Below, one piece after another: positions 35,880 to 44,107 of a stretch of DNA of 49,319 bases; positions within the stretch are counted from its first letter, which is position 1; the number at the start of each line of letters is the position of its first letter. The stretch lies in contig CAUAGM010000010.1 in the NCBI GenBank assembly GCA_958428545.1, positions 1 through 49,319 on the forward strand. Reading direction: 5' to 3'. The translations under genes and the position numbers were made by a program. The DNA is from an uncultured Arcanobacterium sp. GTDB lineage: Bacteria; Actinomycetota; Actinomycetes; Actinomycetales; Actinomycetaceae. The notes under the pieces were generated by a model that had not been told where the DNA came from, ran no database searches, and saw only the letters and a program-made list of their open reading frames with translations.

Positions 35880-35954
35880 TGCCGTATCCTTTCTGTGTTG
35901 GTTTAGAAAGTAGCACCTTTTTCGAGGCGATGCACATTCGTGTTCATATAATGA

Positions 35955-36012
35955 ACTGCAGTAAAACTATGCTGCTTTCAGGAGCGCCTCCATAGATCAC
36001 TGCAGTAAAACT
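35955..36012. repeat. 14-bp direct repeat pair upstream of the leader
   Basis: ACTGCAGTAAAACT occurs at 35955-35968 and 35999-36012, 44 bp apart and about 76 nt upstream of the leader peptide start. This could be a pair of operator sites on one DNA face; no known regulator motif was recognised. Confidence 0.6.
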
Positions 36013-36029
36013 TCGAATTTCTACAAGAA

Positions 36030-36074
36030 AATTTTCTAATAGTTTTCTAGTAAGTTTCCAGTAGGTGCTCCAGT
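36030..36074. repeat. 11-bp degenerate tandem repeats
   Basis: Three 11-bp units (36030-36040, 36041-36051, 36052-36062; consensus AGTTTTCTAGT) are followed by a 12-bp variant (36063-36074). A further unit AGTTTTCTGGT recurs at 36135-36145, again followed by a variant resembling the 12-bp one. No gene is supported from 35893 to 36296. Confidence 0.6.
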
Positions 36075-36296
36075 GGGGCTTCTACAGAAGAAAATCTGCT
36101 TAAATTCAAGGAAACCGCATACACGAAGGGTGAAAGTTTTCTGGTAGATGTGCCAGCAGGAAACAGCTCAGCCAAAACAAACCAAGCAATGTGCTATCAG
36201 TGCAGCACAACTTCAAGACTCCACAATCCTCTTGTGATCCTGTGGAGCAGCACAAAATCCAAAGACGCACAGGAATCTTCGAGCAAGCTAAAGAGA

Positions 36297-36339
36297 AAAT
36301 AAAAACGACTCGGCAGGATCTACATCAACCACCGAGCCG
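36297..36339 (-). terminator. Intrinsic terminator of tRNA-Arg
   Basis: Minus strand: stem CGGCTCGG (36339-36332) pairs with CCGAGTCG (36313-36306), then TTTTTATTTT. Confidence 0.85.
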
Positions 36340-36344
36340 AATCG

Positions 36345-36417
36345 CGCGCCAGAAGGGACTCGAACCCCCAACCTTCTGATCCGTAGTCAGATGCTCTATC
36401 CATTGAGCTACTGGCGC
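36345..36417 (-). tRNA. tRNA-Arg (anticodon ACG)
   Basis: 73-nt cloverleaf; acceptor arms 36411-36417 and 36346-36352 pair, discriminator G. The anticodon stem-loop is TCTGACTACGGATCAGA with anticodon ACG (A34 is read as inosine). No encoded CCA. Confidence 0.95.
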
Positions 36418-36559
36418 ACATTATTCGTTTGAACGTGCTCTATCTTAACCCCGAATAGGTAGAAAATGCCAAATGCGCAATAGTGGCAGTGATTACACCC
36501 TGAAAAGGAGTCTCCACTTCTCTTCTTCTTTTCGCCTCTCTAGCCAGTACGATATAAAT

Positions 36560-37702
36560 ATGAGCCTTTCTGATTTTGCCCGCCGCCTTGACGATAGCGC
36601 GAACCGCCGCGGCGTGGTGCGCCGCCGTTCGCAGGGCTGGGTACCGAGACTCACACCCTATATGGGCTATGGCTCAGCATCTGCAGTGAAAGTACTCGCC
36701 CGAGCCACAATGGAAGATCCCGATGAAGATCGCCCAATTTTTACGTTCGATTTCGCCCCTCTCGGTATTCATACTTTTGCTACCGAGAAAGTCACCGATT
36801 TTGCTCAGCGCGTAGCAGATGCAGGCACACAAGCTCAGCGCGGCTGGCGCCAGTTTTTCACAACTCAAGTTGGTTTCTTGCCAGTGACGGTGCGCATCGG
36901 TAAGCGCGAGATTCACACTCGTACAGATCGTGGCGGCTATCTCGATCTCCTCGTCGAAGATCATGGTCTAGAACCTGGCTGGCATGAAGTTGAACTTATC
37001 CCCAAAGCAGGAGAACCAACCAAAGCACCAGTGATGATTGTTTCACCGCAAGCACGAACTGGTCTGATTTCTGATATTGACGATACGATTGTGGTCACGT
37101 GGATGCCGCGCATTTTTATTGCGGCATGGAATGCTTTTGTGCGTCACACCAACTCACGCCAGCCTGTGAGTGGAATGGCATATATGTATCAGGAACTGCT
37201 CAAAAACGAACCTGATGCTCCCGTATTTTATTTATCTACCGGCGCATGGAATACCTATAACACGATGGTCAGTTTCATTCGTAAACATGATTATCCCGTA
37301 GGACCAATGCTCCTCACTGACTGGGGGCCCACTCCCACAGGGTTTTTCCGCAACGGCGAATCACATAAAAAAACTCAGCTGAGAAATTTGCTGCTGATGT
37401 TTCCGCATATCACATGGTATCTCGTGGGTGACGACGGGCAGCACGATCCAATTTTCTATGACGATCTTGCGCGCGAGTTTCCTTCGCGAGTGCGAGCAAT
37501 CGCTTTGCGCGAGCTAAATCGTATTGAGCAGGTGCTCTCTCACGGCACGGCAGAACCAGTCGGCACAATCCGCTCCGATGCTGATACCGAGAGGCATGGC
37601 GTGCCCGTAGTTCGAGGTGCTGACGGATTTATTCTTTCTCAGAAATTGAAGCAGCTGCAAAACGAATCTGAAAAATCATCGGATAGCGGAGAGCACCAAT
37701 AA
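36560..37702 (+). CDS. App1-like phosphatase (DUF2183)
   Basis: 380 residues. The C-terminal half carries the App1 phosphatidate phosphatase catalytic domain of the HAD-like fold: GLISDIDDTIVVTWM (DxDxT) and the later motifs FYLSTGAWNTY and LVGDDGQHDP. The N-terminal ~140 residues form a beta-rich domain (VTVRIGKREIHTRTDRGGYLD). In yeast App1 dephosphorylates phosphatidate at membranes; the bacterial substrate is not known. The frame opens at 36473, but ATG 36560 (MSLSDFARRLDD) begins the conserved part. The first ~30 frame residues look like leader sequence. Monocistronic. Confidence 0.82.
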   Translation: MSLSDFARRLDDSANRRGVVRRRSQGWVPRLTPYMGYGSASAVKVLARATMEDPDEDRPIFTFDFAPLGIHTFATEKVTDFAQRVADAGTQAQRGWRQFFTTQVGFLPVTVRIGKREIHTRTDRGGYLDLLVEDHGLEPGWHEVELIPKAGEPTKAPVMIVSPQARTGLISDIDDTIVVTWMPRIFIAAWNAFVRHTNSRQPVSGMAYMYQELLKNEPDAPVFYLSTGAWNTYNTMVSFIRKHDYPVGPMLLTDWGPTPTGFFRNGESHKKTQLRNLLLMFPHITWYLVGDDGQHDPIFYDDLAREFPSRVRAIALRELNRIEQVLSHGTAEPVGTIRSDADTERHGVPVVRGADGFILSQKLKQLQNESEKSSDSGEHQ

Positions 37703-37832
37703 AAGCTCATATCCTCAGTTCCTTCTTGAGTTTTTCGATTCTTATCTATACCTCTCCCAGCACGTACTACACTCTTTACTCTTTACATCATAAATCTTGC
37801 GCTACTGCCCATAGCGCACACAAGCACACGTG

Positions 37833-38126
37833 CTACTCATTGATTGGTTGTACGACAATTACATCGTCATCCAACTCTGATTCTTGAGCATTCATCTTAT
37901 TCTTTACTGCTTCAGCAGCATTCTTCGCAGTATCGACAGCTGTCGCTTTTGCCTGTTCAAATGTGCAGGCTGCAGCGCTCTTTGCTTTTTCTCGCCCAGC
38001 TTGAATAGGGCTTGAATCCCAGAGTTTAGCTGCGTTTTCTTTGATCTGCTCAAATCGTTCACGCCCTGCACGAGTACCTAAAACGTATCCTGCCCCGAAA
38101 ATAGCAACAGTACGAAGGAGTTTCAT
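37833..38126 (-). CDS. YtxH-like small stress-type protein
   Basis: 97 residues. A short N-terminal hydrophobic stretch (LLRTVAIFGAGYVLGTRAGRERFEQI) with the Gly-x-x-x-Gly and RAGRERFEQI motif found in many actinobacterial YtxH-like proteins, then an Ala/Lys-rich amphipathic helix (AKSAAACTFEQAKATAVDTA) and an acidic tail. Probably membrane-associated; function unknown. Two adjacent ATGs (38129, 38126); the second is better placed relative to AGAGG. The upstream region has 11-bp tandem repeats. Confidence 0.72.
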   Translation of the reverse strand: MKLLRTVAIFGAGYVLGTRAGRERFEQIKENAAKLWDSSPIQAGREKAKSAAACTFEQAKATAVDTAKNAAEAVKNKMNAQESELDDDVIVVQPINE

Positions 38127-38159
38127 CATTTCCTCTTTCTCTTTTTCTATGCTTCATAA

Positions 38160-38192
38160 ATATGCTTTACATATGTTTGACATATGCTTGAC
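38160..38192. repeat. Three 11-bp tandem repeats upstream of the YtxH-like gene
   Basis: Units 38160-38170, 38171-38181 and 38182-38192 (consensus ATATG[CT]TT[GT]AC) lie 34-66 bp upstream of the 38126 start. An 11-bp period places copies on the same DNA face; a protein binding array or promoter element is possible. The rest of 38127-38442 holds no supported gene. Confidence 0.8.
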
Positions 38193-38442
38193 GAACTATT
38201 TGAATCCTATCTCACGTGATAGGTAGTTTTTCATGAAAATGTTTCTTCTTCTCGTATTTTTCGCTTAGAGCCGCATATGTAGAAGTACTCAATGTATTAT
38301 TGAGCGAAAACTTCTATTTATACATGGGATATTGCTGTGAGCGCCGAGTTAAGATAGAGATCTTAGAAGAGAAATCTTGCAAGGGAAATCTCAAAGCATC
38401 AATGAAGAATTGACAGCAGAATAATCACACAGAGGGGGAAGC

Positions 38443-39552
38443 ATGATGGAGAAATCAGCACAAAGCACGATAGCTGCGAAAATAATCCATGAATACATCA
38501 TGCAGCTTCCACCATACGTTGCAGGAAAAGCAAGCCAAGATTCTACCATCATTAAAGTAGCAAGCAACGAAATGCCTTTCCCAACCCTCCCTTCTGTGCA
38601 AGCAGAAATTTCTTCGCATATATCGAGCTTAAATCGATATCCAGATGCTGCGATGGCATCTCTTACTGCCCGAATTGCGCAAGAAATCGGTATGCCTGAA
38701 GAATCTTTATGTATCGGCAACGGCTCAGTGGCACTCATTGAAAAAATTTTGGCAGACGTTTCCGGCCCTGGCAGCGAGGTGATTATTCCGTGGCGTTCCT
38801 TTGAGGCGTATCCGATTGCCGTACAGATGGCAGGAGCTGAGACTGTTCGTGTGCCCTTGCGCGCTGACGGAAACTGTGATCTCACCGCTATGCTTGCCGC
38901 CGTCACGCCTACAACGCGTGCCGTTATAGTCTGTACACCAAACAACCCTACTTCTGCAGCTCTCACACACAATGAACTGCATGATTTTATCCAGCAGGCT
39001 CCAAAAAATGTGCCGATACTGCTCGATGAAGCATACATAGATTTTGTGCGCATGGAAGACCCTGTGCGCGCAATGGAACTTATGCAGGAATTTCCAAATG
39101 TACTCTGCCTTCGCACATTTTCGAAAGCATATGGCTTGGCAGGGCTGCGCTGCGGATATGTGGTAGCTGAGCCAAGTATTGCCCGCGCGCTTAACTCCTC
39201 AAACACTCCTTTCAGTGTCAATACGCTGGCGCAAGTAGCCGCTCAGGCCGCTTTAGGTGAACGCGCTGAAGTAAATCGCCGCGTTGGAATCATTCAAAAT
39301 GAACGTGAGAAGCTGGTGACGGCGCTGCGCAGCTTAGGATGGAACGGCCCTGAGCCTCAAGCCAATTTTGTATGGTTTGAGCTGGGCAAACATTCCCAAG
39401 CTTTCGAGAAGCTTTGCAGCAAACATGGAATTATCGTGCGCACATTTAAGAATGAGGGCACGCGCGTGACGATTGCGGAGCCTGAAGCATCCCAGCGGCT
39501 CATCGCTGCATATGAGGAATGGATACATCAGGGTGGTGGTGACGATGAGTAA
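38443..39552 (+). CDS. HisC-like aminotransferase (histidinol-phosphate or aromatic)
   Basis: PLP aminotransferase of class I/II, 369 residues. Motifs: NEMPFPTLP (N-terminal substrate loop), YPDAAMASL, GNGSVALIEKIL, CTPNNPTSAALT (PLP-binding Asn), LLDEAYIDF (Asp/Tyr), and TFSKAYGLAGLRCGY with the PLP Lys. Sequence alone does not separate histidinol-phosphate aminotransferase (hisC) from aromatic aminotransferase (pat). Overlap with aroD of the shikimate pathway by 8 nt and the nearby tryptophan-type importer favour an aromatic role; this is inference. ATG at 38443 follows AGAGGGGGA; the next ATG (38446) is an equally possible start. Confidence 0.85.
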   Translation: MMEKSAQSTIAAKIIHEYIMQLPPYVAGKASQDSTIIKVASNEMPFPTLPSVQAEISSHISSLNRYPDAAMASLTARIAQEIGMPEESLCIGNGSVALIEKILADVSGPGSEVIIPWRSFEAYPIAVQMAGAETVRVPLRADGNCDLTAMLAAVTPTTRAVIVCTPNNPTSAALTHNELHDFIQQAPKNVPILLDEAYIDFVRMEDPVRAMELMQEFPNVLCLRTFSKAYGLAGLRCGYVVAEPSIARALNSSNTPFSVNTLAQVAAQAALGERAEVNRRVGIIQNEREKLVTALRSLGWNGPEPQANFVWFELGKHSQAFEKLCSKHGIIVRTFKNEGTRVTIAEPEASQRLIAAYEEWIHQGGGDDE

Positions 39553-40348
39553 GGCACATTCGCTATCACTTGCTGAATGCCTATCCCCTGCCTTTGATGC
39601 GCATGGGTGCCTCATACGTATGTCTCCTGCCGTGATCGTGCCGCTCACAGGCACAACAGCTCAAATGATTATTGATGAAGCAATTGCTGCAGAAGCTGGC
39701 GGAGCTGATATTCTCGAATGGCGAATTGATTTTATGATCGGCGCGCATAAGCAGCTCTCTCTTGCTCCGCTTGGGCGTGAGGTGATTCGCCCAATTCTTG
39801 AAGCAACGTCAATTCCGTTGCTGCTGACAATTCGCACTGCGGGCGAAGGAGGGCAGGCGAAGCTGAGCTTAGGGCGTTACCGTCTGCTTCTAGCTGAACT
39901 TCTCGATACGCTGGTACATATCGACGTATCCCCTGAGCGTATAGGTCTGGATCTTGAGCAGTGGTTTGAGGGCACAGCTGCTTTAACACAGCGCGCACAA
40001 AAGCTTGGTTTCTTGGTTGTGATATCTGCGCACGATTGGCAAGAAACTCCTCATCAAGACGTCATGCAACTGATGTATGAAGAGATGCTGGAACTTCCGC
40101 ACGTGGTGGCAAAGTTATCTGTGCTGGCTCATTCCGATCAAGATGCTCAACGCCTTTTGCACGTAGTGAAAAAAGTTGCGCGAAGCACAGGGCGTTCACT
40201 TATTGCCGTCGCGATGGGAGCTGAGGGCAGGCTTTCCCGTATCGAGGGCTGGCGCTACGGCTCTGTGGCAACGTTTGCGACTGTCGGGCACGCCAGCAAT
40301 ATCGGGCAGCCAACTATATCTGAGCTGCGCGAAGCCTTAGGAACGTGA
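39545..40348 (+). CDS. aroD: 3-Dehydroquinate dehydratase, type I
   Basis: 267 residues, Schiff-base class I enzyme of the shikimate pathway. VPLTG near the start, EWRIDFM (Glu), SAHDW (catalytic His, near 164) and VVAKLSVLA (Schiff-base Lys, near 191), plus GEGGQAKL and GRLSRIEGWRYGS at the C-terminus. The frame is open to 39473, but ATG 39545, inside the hisC-like stop region, gives the expected N-terminus and an 8-nt overlap that suggests translational coupling. The first ~20 residues before the VPLTG strand are an unusual short extension. Confidence 0.93.
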   Translation: MSKAHSLSLAECLSPAFDAHGCLIRMSPAVIVPLTGTTAQMIIDEAIAAEAGGADILEWRIDFMIGAHKQLSLAPLGREVIRPILEATSIPLLLTIRTAGEGGQAKLSLGRYRLLLAELLDTLVHIDVSPERIGLDLEQWFEGTAALTQRAQKLGFLVVISAHDWQETPHQDVMQLMYEEMLELPHVVAKLSVLAHSDQDAQRLLHVVKKVARSTGRSLIAVAMGAEGRLSRIEGWRYGSVATFATVGHASNIGQPTISELREALGT

Positions 40349-40466
40349 AAATTTTTATGTGCTGAGCTGATAAGCTATACCAGCCATATCGGTTTTTGCT
40401 CAATTTTCATTCGATCCTGAGTTTTTGCATGAAAATTTCCCTAAGGCGTGCCGTAAGATAGGAGAC

Positions 40467-43361
40467 GTGACGAAAGCTCTTTACCGTAGATACAGACCAG
40501 AAACCTTCCAAGAAGTCATCGGGCAGGAACACGTGACGGCACCGCTTATGGCGGCGCTTGCTGCTGGGCATACTACCCATGCCTACTTGTTTTCTGGTCC
40601 GCGCGGGTGTGGCAAGACCACATCTGCGCGAATTTTGGCACGCTGTTTAAACTGTACACAGTACCCAACGGATACTCCATGCGGTGTGTGCGAATCCTGC
40701 AAAGAGCTCGCGCGTGAAGGTTCGGGATCCTTAGATGTGGTGGAGCTTGACGCCGCTTCTCACGGTGGCGTAGACGATGCCCGTGAGCTGCGGGAGCAGG
40801 CAAGCTTTGCGCCAGTGCGTGATCGTTTTAAAATCTACATTATTGACGAAGCGCATATGGTTAGCAGCCAAGGTTTCAACGCTTTGCTCAAACTAGTTGA
40901 AGAGCCGCCGCCGCATATTAAATTTATTTTTGCTACTACCGAGCCAGAAAAAGTGATCGGCACGATTCGTTCACGTACCCATCACTACCCTTTCCGTTTA
41001 GTACCGCCATCAACGCTTGAGAATTATCTTGCCCATATCTGTGCAGATGAAAACGTCAGTGCCGGCAAAGATGTTCTTTCGTTAGTAGTTCGAGCAGGCA
41101 CAGGTTCCGTACGCGATACTCTATCCGTACTCGATCAGATTATCGGAGGTTCAGATAGCTCTACTCTTGAGTATGATCGAGCAGTAGCACTTCTTGGATA
41201 CACCTCGGCTCATTTACTCGATTCTGCTATAGCAGCAATTTCATCAGGTGACGGCGGCGCCTTATTCGGCGTCGTTGATTCCGTAGTAAAAAGTGGACAC
41301 GATCCGCGCAGATTTGTGGAAGATCTGCTACAGCGCTTACGCGATATTGTAATTATTGCGCTCGCAGGCAACGATGTAAAAGATGTGTTTTTATCTGTGC
41401 CAGAAGATCAATATGCTCTCATGGTGGAGCAAGCTGAAAGTTTAGGTGCGCGTGCAGCTTCGCACGCAGCTGATCTCGTCAACGAAGCTCTCACTGCAAT
41501 GGTTGGGGCAAGTGCTCCGCGTATGCAGCTCGAATTGCTCTGTGCGCGTTTAATTGTGGCGCAGCAGCCTGATAATTCTCAACGTATCCACCAAGATTCC
41601 GACGAATCGTTATCGTTAGCTCACGCCGTTATGCCTCAGAAGTATCCGCAGCAGTCGGATACAACGCTCGCCGTTGCAGCGCAATCAAGTACGAAGCTGC
41701 TTAGCCAAGTGAAAAAGCATAGCCCACAAACGCAATTTTCCTCTATTCCAGACCCTCGCATGGAACCAATGCCGAATTTTGCAGATATGGGAGTAACGCC
41801 CAAAAATACGGCAGATAAAGATGCGGTAGAAAATCCACCGCTAAAAACTGACGTTTCTGCCTCACATCTAGTAGAGCCTGAAGTTTTCGAACCAAAGCGC
41901 GAGTCTGAAGTTTCCGCTCCTCGTGCTGCCGCTATGCAGCAAAAAACTGAATCTAATCTTTCTAGCACGAGCAAAAATGCCAGTGCTGTTGATCTTCTAT
42001 CGATTCAACAGGCATGGGAGCAGATCACAGCACATGCGAGTGCCCATTCTAAAATCATTGAAAATATGCTCAAGCATGCTTCTGGTCCGTTGATGCTTGA
42101 TGAAGGCGTATTGATTGTCGGTTTTGAAAATGATGGCACAGCAGCTGGTTTCAACCGTCATCAACGAGCCAAAACAGCGCTGACTGAAGCAGTGGCCGGA
42201 GCACTTGGTGTACAACTGCAGATAGAAGGGCGCGCGGGTTTTGCCAACTCTGATGTCTGCCCAAAAGATAGGCGCCCCTCGGGCACCAATTCCTCGGGCA
42301 CCCATTCTGTGGGCGTCAATTCCTTGGGCGCCACACTTGCGAGCGCTGACCCCATGGGCACTGACCTTCCAGGCAGCGCTTACTCTAGCAGCCACTCCTT
42401 AAACGATACTCTTTCGGGCAATACCCTTTCGAACAATGCAGCGCATTCAAACACTGCCAATACTTCGGATAACGCCAAATATTCAGCCAGCGCACACTCT
42501 GGCACACATAATCAAGAAAATGAGAGCTATCCAGAGGAGCTAGACCAATCAGAGAGACGTCCCCACCCAGAAGATAACAATGTGCTACGAGATGAAAATA
42601 TTAACGAAATAAAAGAAAATCTCACGGGTAATGAAGAAAATGCCATAGCGCACGAAGATTCTTCTGATAAGAATGAGCCAAACAGCAACGATACGCTAAA
42701 CGATAACGAAAGCGAGCTTCACGATCCAGCAGGCGTACTGGCTGCACTCGTCGATGGGCAGGCAGTGATAAGCTCTGGCAGAAGCTATGATGCCGATAGT
42801 GATTTTGCACAGAAAAGAGATATGTACACCGATGATTTCTCCGATACGCACAGCAGAGCCACTGAAACTGACGGTACAAGTACAATAAAAAGCACAGCAA
42901 CCTCAGATCTGCCAGCTATGTCAGATCTTCCAGTAATTCCTCATATCCCAGAAGAATCACCCATATCTGACGACTCTTTGCCCTTTTATGCTCAAGATCT
43001 TCCTGATCTCCCACCCCTCGATCTTCCGCCAGAATCGAAGCACTCCTCAGTTTCCTCATCAAGCATTTCTGAGCAGCGGGCAAGGTCGCTTGCGGCTGCT
43101 GTTTCTTCGTTCACACACGAGGATTCCCCTTTCTCCCCTCCAGACATTCCTCCTGCTGAGAGGGAAAATCACGCAGACTTCTCTCTTAAACCCACTGATT
43201 TTGTTGAAAAATCTCCTGAGTTTCCTGACGAATGGGAGGAAGTTTCGCCTGATGATCCTGAAATTTCACAAAGCTCTCTCGTGGGAATCAACGTTGTTTT
43301 AGAAACGTTCGGGGCTAATGTTGTGCAAGTAATACCCAACAATTCAGAGAAGGGGAATTAG
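40467..43361 (+). CDS. dnaX: DNA polymerase III subunits gamma/tau, with long linker
   Basis: Clamp-loader ATPase, 964 residues. AAA+ core: ALYRRYRPETFQEVIGQEHV, Walker A FSGPRGCGKTTSARI (~residues 44-58), zinc Cys cluster C-x8-C-x2-C near 66-79, Walker B IYIIDEAHM (DExH), and GTIRSRTHHYPF (SRC motif). Domain III runs to ~370. The remaining ~590 residues are long for the family: linker, a small alpha/beta region (SIQQAWEQITAHASAHSKII to LQIEGR, tau-type domain) and a Ser/Thr/Asn/Asp-rich disordered tail. GTG 40467 starts ALYRRYRP properly after AGGAG. No gamma frameshift heptamer in the correct frame was found. Upstream partner of recR. Confidence 0.93.
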   Translation: MTKALYRRYRPETFQEVIGQEHVTAPLMAALAAGHTTHAYLFSGPRGCGKTTSARILARCLNCTQYPTDTPCGVCESCKELAREGSGSLDVVELDAASHGGVDDARELREQASFAPVRDRFKIYIIDEAHMVSSQGFNALLKLVEEPPPHIKFIFATTEPEKVIGTIRSRTHHYPFRLVPPSTLENYLAHICADENVSAGKDVLSLVVRAGTGSVRDTLSVLDQIIGGSDSSTLEYDRAVALLGYTSAHLLDSAIAAISSGDGGALFGVVDSVVKSGHDPRRFVEDLLQRLRDIVIIALAGNDVKDVFLSVPEDQYALMVEQAESLGARAASHAADLVNEALTAMVGASAPRMQLELLCARLIVAQQPDNSQRIHQDSDESLSLAHAVMPQKYPQQSDTTLAVAAQSSTKLLSQVKKHSPQTQFSSIPDPRMEPMPNFADMGVTPKNTADKDAVENPPLKTDVSASHLVEPEVFEPKRESEVSAPRAAAMQQKTESNLSSTSKNASAVDLLSIQQAWEQITAHASAHSKIIENMLKHASGPLMLDEGVLIVGFENDGTAAGFNRHQRAKTALTEAVAGALGVQLQIEGRAGFANSDVCPKDRRPSGTNSSGTHSVGVNSLGATLASADPMGTDLPGSAYSSSHSLNDTLSGNTLSNNAAHSNTANTSDNAKYSASAHSGTHNQENESYPEELDQSERRPHPEDNNVLRDENINEIKENLTGNEENAIAHEDSSDKNEPNSNDTLNDNESELHDPAGVLAALVDGQAVISSGRSYDADSDFAQKRDMYTDDFSDTHSRATETDGTSTIKSTATSDLPAMSDLPVIPHIPEESPISDDSLPFYAQDLPDLPPLDLPPESKHSSVSSSSISEQRARSLAAAVSSFTHEDSPFSPPDIPPAERENHADFSLKPTDFVEKSPEFPDEWEEVSPDDPEISQSSLVGINVVLETFGANVVQVIPNNSEKGN
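42277..42336 (+). repeat. Four 15-bp tandem repeats inside dnaX
   Basis: Units at 42277-42291, 42292-42306, 42307-42321 and 42322-42336 share CCTCGGGCACCAATT-type sequence and encode repeating SGT/VGV/LGA steps in the disordered tail. Degeneration of the third and fourth copies suggests an old expansion. Confidence 0.8.
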
Positions 43362-43366
43362 CATCT

Positions 43367-43999
43367 ATGGCTGGTGTATACGATGGAGCCGTTCAAGATC
43401 TTATCGATGAGCTTGGCCGCTTGCCAGGAGTTGGTCCAAAAAGTGCCCAACGAATTGCTTTCCACATTCTCGAAGAAGATGATTCTGACGTGCGTGCACT
43501 TATCAATGCGCTCGAAGCAGTGAAAGAAAAAGTACGTTTCTGCTCTATCTGTGCAAACGTGACGGAATCAGACGTATGTGCAATCTGTTCAGATCCTCGC
43601 CGCACAGATTCAGTCATCTGCGTTGTGGAAGAAAGCCGCGATATTGTGGCTATCGAACGCACACATGAGTATCGCGGACGTTACCACGTCTTAGGAGGTG
43701 CAATCGATCCTATCGGTGGAATTGGCCCAGAGCAGCTGCGAATCAGGGAGCTTTACGCTCGCCTCCAGGCAGGCGAAGTAAAAGAAGTCATTCTCGCAAC
43801 CGATCCAAATATCGAAGGAGAAGCCACAGCAACATATCTCGCTCTCAACCTCGCACACATGGGCGTGATTGTTTCTCGCTTAGCTTCAGGGCTTCCAGTA
43901 GGAGGCGATCTGGAGTATGCCGATGAGGTGACGCTTTCACGTGCTCTCGAAGGGCGCACACGCTTGAGCGAAGGTTCCCCTCACAGCGTCTCACAATAA
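43367..43999 (+). CDS. recR: Recombination protein RecR
   Basis: 210 residues; mediates RecA loading in the RecFOR pathway. Helix-hairpin-helix GRLPGVGPKSAQRIAFHIL (residues ~16-34), zinc finger CSICANVTESDVCAIC, Toprim motif VICVVEESRDIVAIE and the C-terminal Walker B-like region. The start is 5 nt after the dnaX stop, the conserved dnaX-recR operon. In many actinobacteria the SRP RNA gene lies beside dnaX; here it is at 5.4 kb. Confidence 0.96.
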   Translation: MAGVYDGAVQDLIDELGRLPGVGPKSAQRIAFHILEEDDSDVRALINALEAVKEKVRFCSICANVTESDVCAICSDPRRTDSVICVVEESRDIVAIERTHEYRGRYHVLGGAIDPIGGIGPEQLRIRELYARLQAGEVKEVILATDPNIEGEATATYLALNLAHMGVIVSRLASGLPVGGDLEYADEVTLSRALEGRTRLSEGSPHSVSQ

Positions 44000-44107
44000 G
44001 AAACTAATACGCTCCAAGATGTGGCTCGCCTCGCATTATTTCAGGGCAATGATTGCCGTGCAATAGTATGGTGTGTACCGAAATAAGCGCAGATTCAGGG
44101 AGAACAT

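Larger units (their letters stand above)
35705..35892 (-). promoter_or_regulatory. Candidate tryptophan transcription attenuator
   Basis: Minus-strand order: ribosome-binding site AAAGGA (35892-35887), Trp-rich leader ORF (35879-35817), hairpin A pairing 35829-35822 with 35795-35788, and hairpin B pairing 35800-35790 with 35775-35766 (10 bp, one bulge). Hairpins A and B share the segment 35795-35790 and cannot coexist. A terminator (35732-35713) with a T4 tail follows. Segment 1 of hairpin A lies directly after the last Trp codon, so a stalled ribosome would mask it and favour B. How hairpin B opposes the terminator, 34 nt away, is not clear by eye. Confidence 0.75.

Noticed and set aside
35705..35900. 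T-box riboswitch upstream of the ABC importer
   Set aside because: The conserved T-box sequence and specifier stem were not found; the Trp-rich leader ORF explains the terminator better.
40467..43361. Programmed frameshift giving a gamma form of DnaX
   Set aside because: The A-rich runs near 40947 and 41939 are not slippery heptamers in the reading frame and no stimulatory stem was seen.
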